DNA of 37,027 nucleotides from Candidatus Agathobaculum merdigallinarum (GTDB lineage: Bacteria; Bacillota; Clostridia; Oscillospirales; Butyricicoccaceae), in assembly GCA_019115425.1 (NCBI GenBank), contig DXDO01000099.1:1-37027 (forward strand), given 5' to 3'. The first letter of the stretch is position 1. Each line of letters opens with the position of its first letter. Position numbers and translations under genes: made by a program. Below are positions 1-6,389 of the stretch, one piece after another. Below the pieces are notes generated by a model, which was given only the letters and a program-made list of their open reading frames with translations, was not told the DNA's origin and did no database searches.

Positions 1-123
1 CATGTGATTGCCATGTCGGTCCTGCTGCTGAATCTCCGCAAGATTCAGAGCGCCCTTTTGCGGATTTTGGTGGTGCTGCTCGCCGTCTGGCTCCCTCTCA
101 GGAAATCGTCGTTTGTTCAGTAG
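1..123 (+). CDS. C-terminal end of a hydrophobic (membrane) protein, partial
   Basis: An open frame enters from the left edge and ends at TAG (121-123), giving 40 residues. The sequence is rich in Leu, Val and Ile, with a stretch LLRILVVLLAVWLPL followed by the basic tail RKSSFVQ. This looks like a final transmembrane helix and a short cytoplasmic end. The family cannot be named from this fragment. It converges on the small minus-strand gene ending at 150. No obvious terminator lies in the 26 bases between them. Confidence 0.5.
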   Translation, partial: HVIAMSVLLLNLRKIQSALLRILVVLLAVWLPLRKSSFVQ

Positions 124-149
124 ACATTATATACAATTTCGCGCAATTT

Positions 150-298
150 CTAACAATGGGTACACTGGGCAACCGTCGGATTGCTTCATGCGTGCCGACC
201 GTAATGCTGTCAAGCGCGCAATACTCCGCGCCGGCGCTGTGGCTTGCACACTGATTGACTGTGCAGCGTATTGCCTTATTGCAATGGGATTTATCCAT
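150..298 (-). pseudogene. DUF1540 small cysteine-rich protein, apparently frameshifted
   Basis: An ATG at 298 is preceded by AGAGG at a good 8-base spacing. The protein begins MDKSHCNKAIRCTVNQC and continues through EYCALDSITVGTHEA, the signature of DUF1540 proteins: small Cys-rich, probably metal-binding proteins common in Clostridia. After GTHEA the frame runs into unrelated residues. If one base is restored in the short A run (plus-strand TT at 181-182), the reading becomes EANPTVAQCTHC and stops at TAG (152-150). That is the expected Cys-rich end of the family. The gene is therefore either a recent one-base deletion or a sequencing/assembly error. Without the extra base the frame runs to a stop at 98. 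A TATAAT box at 351-356 (minus) could be its -10 element. The function of DUF1540 is unknown. Confidence 0.65.
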
Positions 299-407
299 GA
301 GAAGGACCTCTTTTTTTGATTTCGGCATTAGTATGGTACGTTCGCAGAAGATTATACGGCAAAATTCTTTTTGCATTTTTTCACAAGCATGTTTATGATC
401 GTTTTAT

Positions 408-441
408 CAAAAGAAAAAGGAGACGCCCAAGGCATCTCCTT
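408..441 (-). terminator. Rho-independent terminator of the def-EFR1 operon
   Basis: An 11-bp stem with one mismatch (417-427 with 431-441) and a 3-base loop is followed on the minus strand by a T-rich run, TTTTTCTTTTG. It lies 50 bases past the stop codon of the ferredoxin gene. Confidence 0.75.
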
Positions 442-490
442 CACAAAGCACTTTATAAAAGCAATTTACAAACAGTTTTATCTCGAGCCC

Positions 491-1252
491 TCATTGCGAT
501 TGCCGATATTCCGGACATTGATAGCGCAGCTTTTTCCGGCTGGAACTGCCGTATTCAATGGCATGTACCGGACAGCCGCAGATACAGGCCATACAGTGCG
601 TGCAGTTCTTTCCCCAAACCGGCTTTCCGTCCACAAGCTGAATATTATGCAGCACACAGTCCGCCGCACACTTACCGCACCCAATACAAGAGTCTGTCGC
701 GTAAAACGGTTTTGCTTTAATGAAAAAACGGTAAAGCATAGTATTAACTGGACCAGATTTAAATTTATCCAACAAGCCTGTTTTATGCGGCGGGAAATCC
801 TCTCCCCTACAGATATATTGGATACCGGATTCGATGCACAGACGGGCCTCTGCAATCATCTTCTGTGCCTGCGCCGGCTCAGGCGCGTGAAACAGCACAA
901 TATAATTTTCCGGCATGACGACTTGCAGCACGCCTTTCCAATTAAATCCTTTTTGGCGGCACAGCCGCATGATCCCCGTCTGCGCACACCCGATTTCACT
1001 GCCGCAGGTCATGACAAAGTATGCGGCGCGGCTGCCGGTAAAACTGCTCTTTCGCAAAAAATCCACAAAAACATGCGGCAGCTGCCAGCCGTATGTGGGG
1101 GCGACAAAAACCCACGGCTTATCAGAATGCAGCTGCGCCGTGCGGCGTTCGCGGATATAGGGAACCGCATCCGTCAAGCTGTCTCCCAGCTTATCCGCAA
1201 TCATCTGTGCGCAGTATCGGCTGTTGCCCGTACCAGAAAAATAAATAACCAT
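491..1252 (-). CDS. EFR1-family ferredoxin: flavodoxin domain plus two 4Fe-4S clusters
   Basis: A 253-residue cytoplasmic electron-transfer protein. Residues 1-150 form a flavodoxin-like domain, with the FMN phosphate loop SGTGNSRY at 6-13. The C-terminal third has two classic 4Fe-4S motifs, CIGCGKCAADC (189-199) and CTHCMACICGC (217-227), each followed by a bacterial-ferredoxin-type sequence. This combination is the EFR1 family of clostridial flavodoxin/ferredoxin fusions, whose partner proteins are mostly unknown. The start is well supported by AGGAG seven bases upstream. It lies 48 bases downstream of def on the same strand and is probably co-transcribed with it. A terminator at 408-441 closes the unit. 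No neighbouring gene indicates the electron donor or acceptor. Confidence 0.88.
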   Translation of the reverse strand: MVIYFSGTGNSRYCAQMIADKLGDSLTDAVPYIRERRTAQLHSDKPWVFVAPTYGWQLPHVFVDFLRKSSFTGSRAAYFVMTCGSEIGCAQTGIMRLCRQKGFNWKGVLQVVMPENYIVLFHAPEPAQAQKMIAEARLCIESGIQYICRGEDFPPHKTGLLDKFKSGPVNTMLYRFFIKAKPFYATDSCIGCGKCAADCVLHNIQLVDGKPVWGKNCTHCMACICGCPVHAIEYGSSSRKKLRYQCPEYRQSQ

Positions 1253-1300
1253 GGTTTTCTCCTCAAATCAATAATTTTTCAGCATGTAAATCACACAAAA

Positions 1301-1711
1301 TCAGATGATGATACCATTGCAGTGGTCGATCTCATGCTGGATGATCTGTGCGGTCCAGCCGGTAAATGTTTTCAAGCGCTCCTGAAACTTTTCATTCTGC
1401 CAGCGCACCTTGATCGACTTCCAGCGTTTGGTTTTCCGCGTTCCCGTTAAGGAAAGGCAGCCCTCCTCCGCCTCGTATGGTTCGGATTTTTTGACAATCT
1501 CGGCGTTGAATATCACCATATATTCTCCCTCGTTGTCAAACACGATAATCCGCTTGTTCACGCCGATCATATTCGCCGCCATTCCGACGCAGCCCGCCCG
1601 ATGCGCCCGCAGTGTCTCCAGCAGATCCGCTGCAACCGGCAGATCTGCCGGCGCAGCCGGTTCAGCCTTTTGCGACAGGAAGGCAATATCTTTCATAATT
1701 TCCTTTACCAC
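1301..1711 (-). CDS. def: Peptide deformylase
   Basis: A 136-residue metallohydrolase that would remove the N-formyl group from nascent proteins. Motif 2 (EGCLSL) and motif 3 (QHEIDHCNGII, the HExxH metal site) are intact. Motif 1 reads GCVGMAANMIG rather than the usual GxGxAAxQ, so the glutamine that helps hold the transition state is Met. This variant defines a clostridial subfamily often found beside a canonical copy elsewhere in the genome. I chose the GTG start (1711) because AGGAG lies 8 bases upstream and the N-terminus MVKEIMKDIAFLSQK fits the family. The internal ATG at 1696 has only a crowded AGGA. It is first in an operon with the EFR1 protein and divergent from the DUF1905 gene. 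Activity on general substrates is inferred. Confidence 0.88.
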   Translation of the reverse strand: MVKEIMKDIAFLSQKAEPAAPADLPVAADLLETLRAHRAGCVGMAANMIGVNKRIIVFDNEGEYMVIFNAEIVKKSEPYEAEEGCLSLTGTRKTKRWKSIKVRWQNEKFQERLKTFTGWTAQIIQHEIDHCNGIII

Positions 1712-1744
1712 CGGTTATGCTCCTTTTGAAACAGTCTCAAGTAT

Positions 1745-1776
1745 AGTATAGCATACAGCCGTGCAAATTGCACGGC
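1745..1776 (-). promoter_or_regulatory. def promoter with an overlapping 19-bp perfect palindrome
   Basis: A TATACT -10 box is read on the minus strand at 1750-1745. The -35 region (about 1768-1773, GTGCAA) lies inside a 9-1-9 perfect inverted repeat, GCCGTGCAA-A-TTGCACGGC, at 1758-1776. The position suggests an operator, but a weak hairpin is also possible. Confidence 0.45.
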
Positions 1777-1800
1777 CTTTGCTGCATTGGGAAGATCTGC

Positions 1801-1829
1801 TGTCAAAATGCTCTGATTTCTGTTATACT
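1801..1829 (+). promoter_or_regulatory. Extended -10 promoter for DUF1905/Imm-5-like pair
   Basis: TATACT (1824-1829) is preceded by TGT, forming an extended -10. The -35 region (TGTCAA, 1801-1806) is poor, as is common for extended -10 promoters. It lies 28 bases before the start codon, with AGGAGG at 1847-1852. Confidence 0.5.
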
Positions 1830-1857
1830 GGTCTTAGAACCAAATCAGGAGGACTCC

Positions 1858-2130
1858 ATGGACAAACAGTATGCGTTTGATGCACAACTGAAAAAAGTGC
1901 CCGATATAGACGGCGCCTATGTAGAAATCCCTTTCGATGTCAAAAAGGAATTCGGTAAATGCCGCGTTCCGGTGCATGCAACCTTTGACGGCGAGCCATA
2001 CGATGGGCAGCTGGTCCGGATGGGCACCCCCTGTCATATTATCGGCGTACGCAAGGATATCCGTGCAAAAATCGGGAAGCAGCCCGGAGATTTCATCCAT
2101 GTGACACTGCGCAAACGGAATACCACATAA
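1858..2130 (+). CDS. DUF1905 domain protein
   Basis: A 90-residue protein whose whole length is the DUF1905 beta-barrel-like domain: YVEIPFDVKKEFGKCRVPVHA, then GEPYDGQLVRMG, then HIIGVRKDIRAKIGK with a final GDFIHVTLRK strand. DUF1905 proteins occur alone or fused to YdeI-type (bacteriocin-protection, OmdA) domains. Here it stands alone. The biochemical role is unknown. The start at ATG 1858 has a strong AGGAGG at 1847-1852. The next gene begins 17 bases after the stop, so the two are surely co-transcribed. The family call is confident and no function can be given. Confidence 0.85.
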   Translation: MDKQYAFDAQLKKVPDIDGAYVEIPFDVKKEFGKCRVPVHATFDGEPYDGQLVRMGTPCHIIGVRKDIRAKIGKQPGDFIHVTLRKRNTT

Positions 2131-2147
2131 CAGGGAGAGAGAATGCC

Positions 2148-2672
2148 ATGGCAAAACTGAGGAAAATGCTGGGTCAGGCTGATGACCCGCAAATTATTAC
2201 GCTGATGCGGCTGATCGAGACGCAAAGCAAGGACACGCTTGCCGCATGGGCTGCGGCCTGCGCAAAGGAAAGGTATCTCGAAATATATGAAAAGGCATAT
2301 CCGGATGATCGCCGTCTGCGCGAGCTGATCGACGCCGTCACAGCCTACCGGCATGGCAGCCTGACGCTGGCTCAGCTGAAGCCCTTACTTCGGCAGGCGC
2401 GCACCATTGCACAAGCGGCGGCTGCACCCGCTGCACAAGCTGCCGCGCGGGCAGTTTCCACCGCCTGTGCGGTTGTGCAAACGCCGACCAATGCGCTGGG
2501 CTTTGTATTCTATGGCGCGGCTGCCGTGGCTTATGACAAGGCGGGGCTGAACGCTTCCGAAGAGGAATATCATTCCCTCGCCGCAGCGGAATTTAATACA
2601 CTTGCCGCATCTCTGCGGGCCGCCTCGGTGCCGGAGGAAGCACACCCTGTCAAGATCAACTGGAACTGCTGA
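2148..2672 (+). CDS. Imm-5-like putative immunity protein
   Basis: A 174-residue, largely alpha-helical protein beginning MAKLRKMLGQADDPQIITLM. It has Ala-rich helices in the middle (QAAARAVSTACAVVQTPTNA) and ends in KINWNC. The pattern, including the KINW-G/N-C end and the TPTNALGFVFYGAAA segment, matches the group called putative immunity protein (Imm-5-like) in Clostridia. Such proteins were predicted as polymorphic-toxin antidotes by gene neighbourhood. No toxin is visible within this window, so an immunity role here is only a family label. It forms a two-gene operon with the DUF1905 gene and is followed by a long hairpin at 2678-2720. Confidence 0.75.
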   Translation: MAKLRKMLGQADDPQIITLMRLIETQSKDTLAAWAAACAKERYLEIYEKAYPDDRRLRELIDAVTAYRHGSLTLAQLKPLLRQARTIAQAAAAPAAQAAARAVSTACAVVQTPTNALGFVFYGAAAVAYDKAGLNASEEEYHSLAAAEFNTLAASLRAASVPEEAHPVKINWNC

Positions 2673-2677
2673 AAAAA

Positions 2678-2720
2678 GGAACCGGTGTGATATGCCGACC
2701 GCATATCACACCGGTTTCCT
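2678..2720. terminator. Bidirectional terminator hairpin
   Basis: A 19-bp near-perfect stem (2678-2696 with 2701-2720, a short 4-base loop) lies between convergent genes. On the minus strand it is followed by six Ts, making it a strong terminator for the Rrf2 gene. On the plus strand the T tract is weak. Confidence 0.8.
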
Positions 2721-2769
2721 TGAATAGGACACTCTCATGAATATACTCCAACTTTTTGGACATTTTCAG

Positions 2770-3198
2770 TCAAATGGAGTAATTCAAAGTCTTATCTTGA
2801 TTTACCAATTCTTCCAATGTTACAGAGTCTACATACTGGTTTACCACATCGTACAGCCCTCGCCAAAAGCCCAGCGTAATACAGTCTGCCGCACGCGCGC
2901 ATTCGACCGGATCATGCTCCAGACAGGCCACCGGCGCAAGAGAGCCTTCGGTGATGCGCAGAATCTCGCCCACCGTATATTGCGCTGGGTGGCGGGCAAG
3001 CTGATAACCGCCCTGCGCACCGCGCGTGGAGGTCACAAGCCCTGCGCGCGATAGCTGCACGACAATTTGTTCCAGATATTTGGCGGAAACCTCCTGCCGC
3101 TTGGAAATGTCGCGCAGCGGGATGTAGCCGGCGGCGTCATGCTGCGCAAGATCGATCATCAGACGAAGTGCATATCTTCCCTTAGTCGAAATCTTCAT
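2770..3198 (-). CDS. Rrf2-family transcriptional regulator, IscR-like
   Basis: A 142-residue DNA-binding regulator with an N-terminal winged helix-turn-helix (MKISTKGRYALRLMIDLA, then SAKYLEQIVVQLSRAGLV and the wing TRGAQGGYQLAR). Three cysteines at 92, 100 and 106 (in CLEHDPVECARAADC) sit where IscR binds its Fe-S cluster, at nearly the same numbering. Redox or Fe-S sensing is therefore likely. I chose ATG 3198 over the ATG six bases upstream because AAAGGGG is properly spaced only for the former. Genes it might control (isc/suf/cys) are not next to it. Short TACTCCA words flank the gene (see findings). Its transcript ends at the hairpin 2678-2720. Confidence 0.9.
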   Translation of the reverse strand: MKISTKGRYALRLMIDLAQHDAAGYIPLRDISKRQEVSAKYLEQIVVQLSRAGLVTSTRGAQGGYQLARHPAQYTVGEILRITEGSLAPVACLEHDPVECARAADCITLGFWRGLYDVVNQYVDSVTLEELVNQDKTLNYSI

Positions 3199-3262
3199 AA
3201 GCATACCCCTTTACATCATTATGCCACAAAATTACTCCATTTTCAAGCACAAATAAACCAAT

Positions 3263-5833
3263 TTAATCGCTTTGCAGGCTGCGGATCACATCCTCAATAT
3301 GTTGATTGGCCTGTTCAACCTCCCATTTCAGTTCTGTTGCGGACAGGCGCTCGGCGCCGTGTCCTAAAATAATCATCTGCTCCATGCCGTCCGACGTCGC
3401 CACGCGCACACGATGCTTGCGGGACAGATCATAGGATGCCTGCTCGATATACATATCCGCGGTTTCGGCTTCCCTGGTGTATACGATATGCAGCCCGTGC
3501 CGCTTTTCGATCGAGCCGACGCCGCCTTTGACCTTATACGCGTCAAACACGACGATCAAATGGCATTTCCGCACACTCTGGTAGTTGCTCAAAACGTTAA
3601 TCAGCGCTTCACGCGCCGCATTGATATCCTCGCCCGCGATATCGTGCAGCTCGTCCCATGCGAAAATGATGTTATATCCGTCCACAAGCAGATAATCATC
3701 CGCACGAATGCGGGTAACATATAACTGTTCCAGCGTTGCGGCCTTTTTGCGGCTTTGCTGAAAGGCCTCAAAGCTGCGGTTCTTGATCGGCCCGTAGGTG
3801 CGCTCAAACAGGGCGCGCAGCTCCTTGTCATCGTCCATCTCCGTGGAGGCCGCAGCGGACGAACGGCGTACTGATACCGGCTCGGACTCTTCCTCGGGCG
3901 TCAGCCGTATACCGGAATCCACATGCGCATGCGCGGCAACTTCATCCCATTTGACGACGTGGCCCGCACCATGCGAGCAGAAAACCGAATCCGCAAGATT
4001 GTCGGTGTCACGCTCGGCCTCATACCCAATCGCCTGAATCACCTGCGCCGCATTGTGGCAGGGTGCGTAGCCGTTTGCTGTACAGGACAGGCGGCCGCGT
4101 CCCCTGGTGTACGCCGCAACCTCAGTCCAGTAGTTGCGCATCGCAGCAACCGGCGCAGTGCCGGTCAGCACCGTGCTGTCTTTCTGCTGCTGGGGCGGGT
4201 CAAAGGTGCCGTCCATGCGTTGGATATCATTCATCGCGCGCCCGACATATTCATCCGGCAGTTCCAGCCGGAAAGCATAGTATGGTTCAAGCAAAATGCT
4301 TTCCGCCTGCATCAAGCCGTTGCGCACCGCACGGTAGGTCGCTTCACGGAAGTCGCCGCCTTCGGTATGCTTGACATGCGCACGCCCCGCCAACAGGGTG
4401 ATCTTCATATCCGTAACCGGAGCACCCGTCAGCACGCCGAGATGCGCTTTTTCCGCCAGATGGGTCAGCACCAGACGCTGCCAATTCAAATCCAGCGCAT
4501 CTGTCGGGCAGGACGAAGCGAACTGCATGCCGCTGCCCCGCTCTGCCGGCTCCAGCAGAAGATGCACCTCCGCATAGTGCCGCAGCGGCTCAAAATGCCC
4601 GATACCGATCACCGGCGCGGCAATCGTCTCCTTGTATACGATGCTGCCTTCGTCGAAAGTAACACTTACGCCAAAGCGCTCTGCAATCAGCCGGGTAAGC
4701 ACCTCAAGCTGCACCTCGCCCATGAGCCGCAGGTGGATTTCACCCAGCCGTTCGTTCCATACAACGCGAAGCTGCGGGTCCTCCTCTTCCAGCTGGCGCA
4801 GGTTTTGCAGCATGGCATGCACATCGCAGCCCTCCGGCAGATTCACCCGATAATTCAGCACCGGTTCGAGTATGGGCGGTATAACACCCGCTTCACTCCC
4901 CAATCCCGTGCCCGGACGGGTATGCGTCAGGCCGGTAACGGCGCACACCATACCCTGCTCGGCTTTTTCCACCGTCTGATACTTTTCGCCTGAATAGATA
5001 CGAATTTGATTAACTTTTTCCTGCCAGCCGCCGTCCTCCCCGCCGGTTAATTGCGTGCGCACTTCCAGCGTCCCTGCGGTGATCTTCAGATAAGACAGAC
5101 GGCTGCCCTGCGCATCCCGCGCAATCTTAAACACCCGCGCGCCGAAAGTATCCCCGCGCTGCGGCGGCCTGCCATATCGGTCGATCCCGTCAAGCAGCTC
5201 CCCCACACCATCCAATTTGAGCGCGGAGCCAAAATAACAGGGGAATATTTTTCGTGCGGCCGCCAGAGCCGCTATCTCGTTTTCTGCAACGGCTCCGGAT
5301 GCCAGATAGCGCTCCAGCAGCTCTTCATCGCACATGGCAACCTCTTCCGCCATACTGTCCGGCGCGCTGAAATCCACACAGTTCCCGCTCAGCCTGGATC
5401 TCAATTCTGCAAGAAGCGCGGCGCGATCCGTGCTCTGGATATCCATTTTATTGATGAAAATGAAAACAGGGATCCGATGCCGCTCCAACAGGCGCCACAG
5501 GGTTTCGGTATGGGCCTGCACGCCGTCTGTACCGCTGACTACTAAGACCGCATAGTCCAGCACCTGGAGCGTCCGCTCCATTTCCGCGGAAAAATCCACA
5601 TGTCCGGGGGTGTCCAGCAGTGTAACGGCTGTACCGGAAAGCGTCAGCTGCGCCTGCTTGGAGAAAATGGTGATGCCGCGTTCACGCTCCAGTGCAAACG
5701 TATCCAAAAAAGCATCCCGATGATCCACGCGCCCGAGTTTTTTCAAAGCGCCGGACTGAAACAGCATCGCTTCGGATAAAGTGGTTTTGCCGGCGTCTAC
5801 ATGGGCAAGAATACCGATTACTAGTCGTTTCAT
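3263..5833 (-). CDS. Tet(M)-like ribosomal-protection GTPase fused to a Rae1/YacP-like NYN nuclease domain
   Basis: An 856-residue fusion. Residues 1 to about 645 match the full length of Tet(M)/Tet(O)-type translation GTPases (EF-G relatives). P-loop AHVDAGKT is at 10-17, RGIT at 52-55, DTPG at 74-77 and NKMD at 128-131, followed by EF-G-like domains. A charged linker (about 646-711) leads to a C-terminal NYN/PIN-like domain (712-856): LLVDGYNIIFAW, VVFDAYKVKG, YTREAETAD, VATSDGMEQM. These motifs and acidic residues are those of Bacillus Rae1 (YacP), a ribosome-dependent mRNA endonuclease acting in the A site. The likely site of action is the bacterial ribosome. Whether it protects against tetracycline, cuts mRNA on stalled ribosomes, or both is unknown. 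The start has AAGG five bases upstream and a short leader of about 25 bases with no attenuator. It lies 64 bases upstream of the Rrf2 gene on the same strand, but that gene has its own spacing and ribosome site. Confidence 0.9.
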   Translation of the reverse strand: MKRLVIGILAHVDAGKTTLSEAMLFQSGALKKLGRVDHRDAFLDTFALERERGITIFSKQAQLTLSGTAVTLLDTPGHVDFSAEMERTLQVLDYAVLVVSGTDGVQAHTETLWRLLERHRIPVFIFINKMDIQSTDRAALLAELRSRLSGNCVDFSAPDSMAEEVAMCDEELLERYLASGAVAENEIAALAAARKIFPCYFGSALKLDGVGELLDGIDRYGRPPQRGDTFGARVFKIARDAQGSRLSYLKITAGTLEVRTQLTGGEDGGWQEKVNQIRIYSGEKYQTVEKAEQGMVCAVTGLTHTRPGTGLGSEAGVIPPILEPVLNYRVNLPEGCDVHAMLQNLRQLEEEDPQLRVVWNERLGEIHLRLMGEVQLEVLTRLIAERFGVSVTFDEGSIVYKETIAAPVIGIGHFEPLRHYAEVHLLLEPAERGSGMQFASSCPTDALDLNWQRLVLTHLAEKAHLGVLTGAPVTDMKITLLAGRAHVKHTEGGDFREATYRAVRNGLMQAESILLEPYYAFRLELPDEYVGRAMNDIQRMDGTFDPPQQQKDSTVLTGTAPVAAMRNYWTEVAAYTRGRGRLSCTANGYAPCHNAAQVIQAIGYEAERDTDNLADSVFCSHGAGHVVKWDEVAAHAHVDSGIRLTPEEESEPVSVRRSSAAASTEMDDDKELRALFERTYGPIKNRSFEAFQQSRKKAATLEQLYVTRIRADDYLLVDGYNIIFAWDELHDIAGEDINAAREALINVLSNYQSVRKCHLIVVFDAYKVKGGVGSIEKRHGLHIVYTREAETADMYIEQASYDLSRKHRVRVATSDGMEQMIILGHGAERLSATELKWEVEQANQHIEDVIRSLQSD

Positions 5834-5862
5834 AGCTGCCTTCCCGTTGAGTATTTTGTTTT

Positions 5863-5891
5863 ATTATAGCAAAAAAGCTGCTTCGGTACAA
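5863..5891 (-). promoter_or_regulatory. Promoter of the GTPase-NYN fusion gene
   Basis: TTGTAC (5891-5886), a 17-base spacer and a perfect TATAAT (5868-5863) on the minus strand. The predicted leader is only about 25 bases. A tet(M)-style attenuator with a leader peptide is therefore absent, and expression is probably constitutive. Confidence 0.7.
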
Positions 5892-6021
5892 GACGCCCCT
5901 GATAGATATCGAAAAGTATATTTATCCCAAACTTCCATGCAAAAAGAACATTTTTCGCCTGGTTTTTCTATATTTCAAACGAAATACACAGCATTTGCCA
6001 TGAAGAACAGCAATTTCATCT

Positions 6022-6052
6022 TATATCGAACGATTTTGCGCACATCATACTA
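6022..6052 (+). promoter_or_regulatory. Possible sigma-G promoter of the spore protein gene
   Basis: CATACTA (6046-6052) fits the sigma-G -10 consensus CATWHTA. An imperfect -35, TATATC (6022-6027), lies 18 bases upstream. It sits 41 bases before an SASP start codon, the expected target of the late forespore sigma factor. Confidence 0.45.
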
Positions 6053-6092
6053 TCAGCAAAACCCCAAAACGAAAACAAAGGAGAGAAAAATC

Positions 6093-6308
6093 ATGACGAA
6101 CACGAAAAATGGCTCCAATCAGGGTATGGTTCCGGAAGCTCGCGCTGCAATGGATCGCTTCAAGATGGAGGCGGCAGCCGAGGTTGGCGTGAACCTGAAG
6201 CAGGGCTATAACGGCGATCTGACCTCCCGTCAGGCCGGCTCGATCGGCGGCCAGATGGTCAAGAAGATGATCGAATCCTACGAGCAGAACCTCGCAAGCC
6301 AGGGCTAA
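6093..6308 (+). CDS. Alpha/beta-type small acid-soluble spore protein
   Basis: A 71-residue protein with the family signatures MVPEARAAMDRFKMEAAAEVGV and GYNGDLTSRQAGSIGGQMVKKMIESYE. The family binds and saturates spore DNA, shifting it toward an A-like form and protecting it from UV and hydrolysis. During germination it is degraded by the protease Gpr, which cuts at a conserved Glu in the first helix region; that region (RFKMEAAAEVGV) is present here. The start has AAGGAG at 6078-6083. The gene is monocistronic, between a possible sigma-G promoter and a strong terminator. It is direct evidence that the organism is an endospore former. Confidence 0.95.
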   Translation: MTNTKNGSNQGMVPEARAAMDRFKMEAAAEVGVNLKQGYNGDLTSRQAGSIGGQMVKKMIESYEQNLASQG

Positions 6309-6322
6309 GCTGCCAAAACAGC

Positions 6323-6362
6323 AAGGGCGCGGTTTCCAAGAAATATTGGAAACCGCGCCCTT
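6323..6362. terminator. Terminator between SASP gene and ptsI
   Basis: A 17-bp perfect stem (6323-6339 with 6346-6362) with a 6-base loop is followed by TTATTT on the plus strand. The two flanking genes converge, so it probably serves both. Confidence 0.85.
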
Positions 6363-6389
6363 ATTTAATACCATATGCACAGAGTTCAA

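Noticed and set aside
3263..5833. Calling this gene simply tet(M) tetracycline resistance
   Set aside because: The extra NYN domain, the absence of a regulatory leader and of any mobile-element context argue for a chromosomal relative; resistance cannot be assumed.
5834..6092. Checked the 259-base gap before the spore protein gene for a small RNA or further gene
   Set aside because: It holds the promoter of the fusion gene and a candidate sigma-G promoter only. No stable structure or coding frame with a ribosome site was seen.
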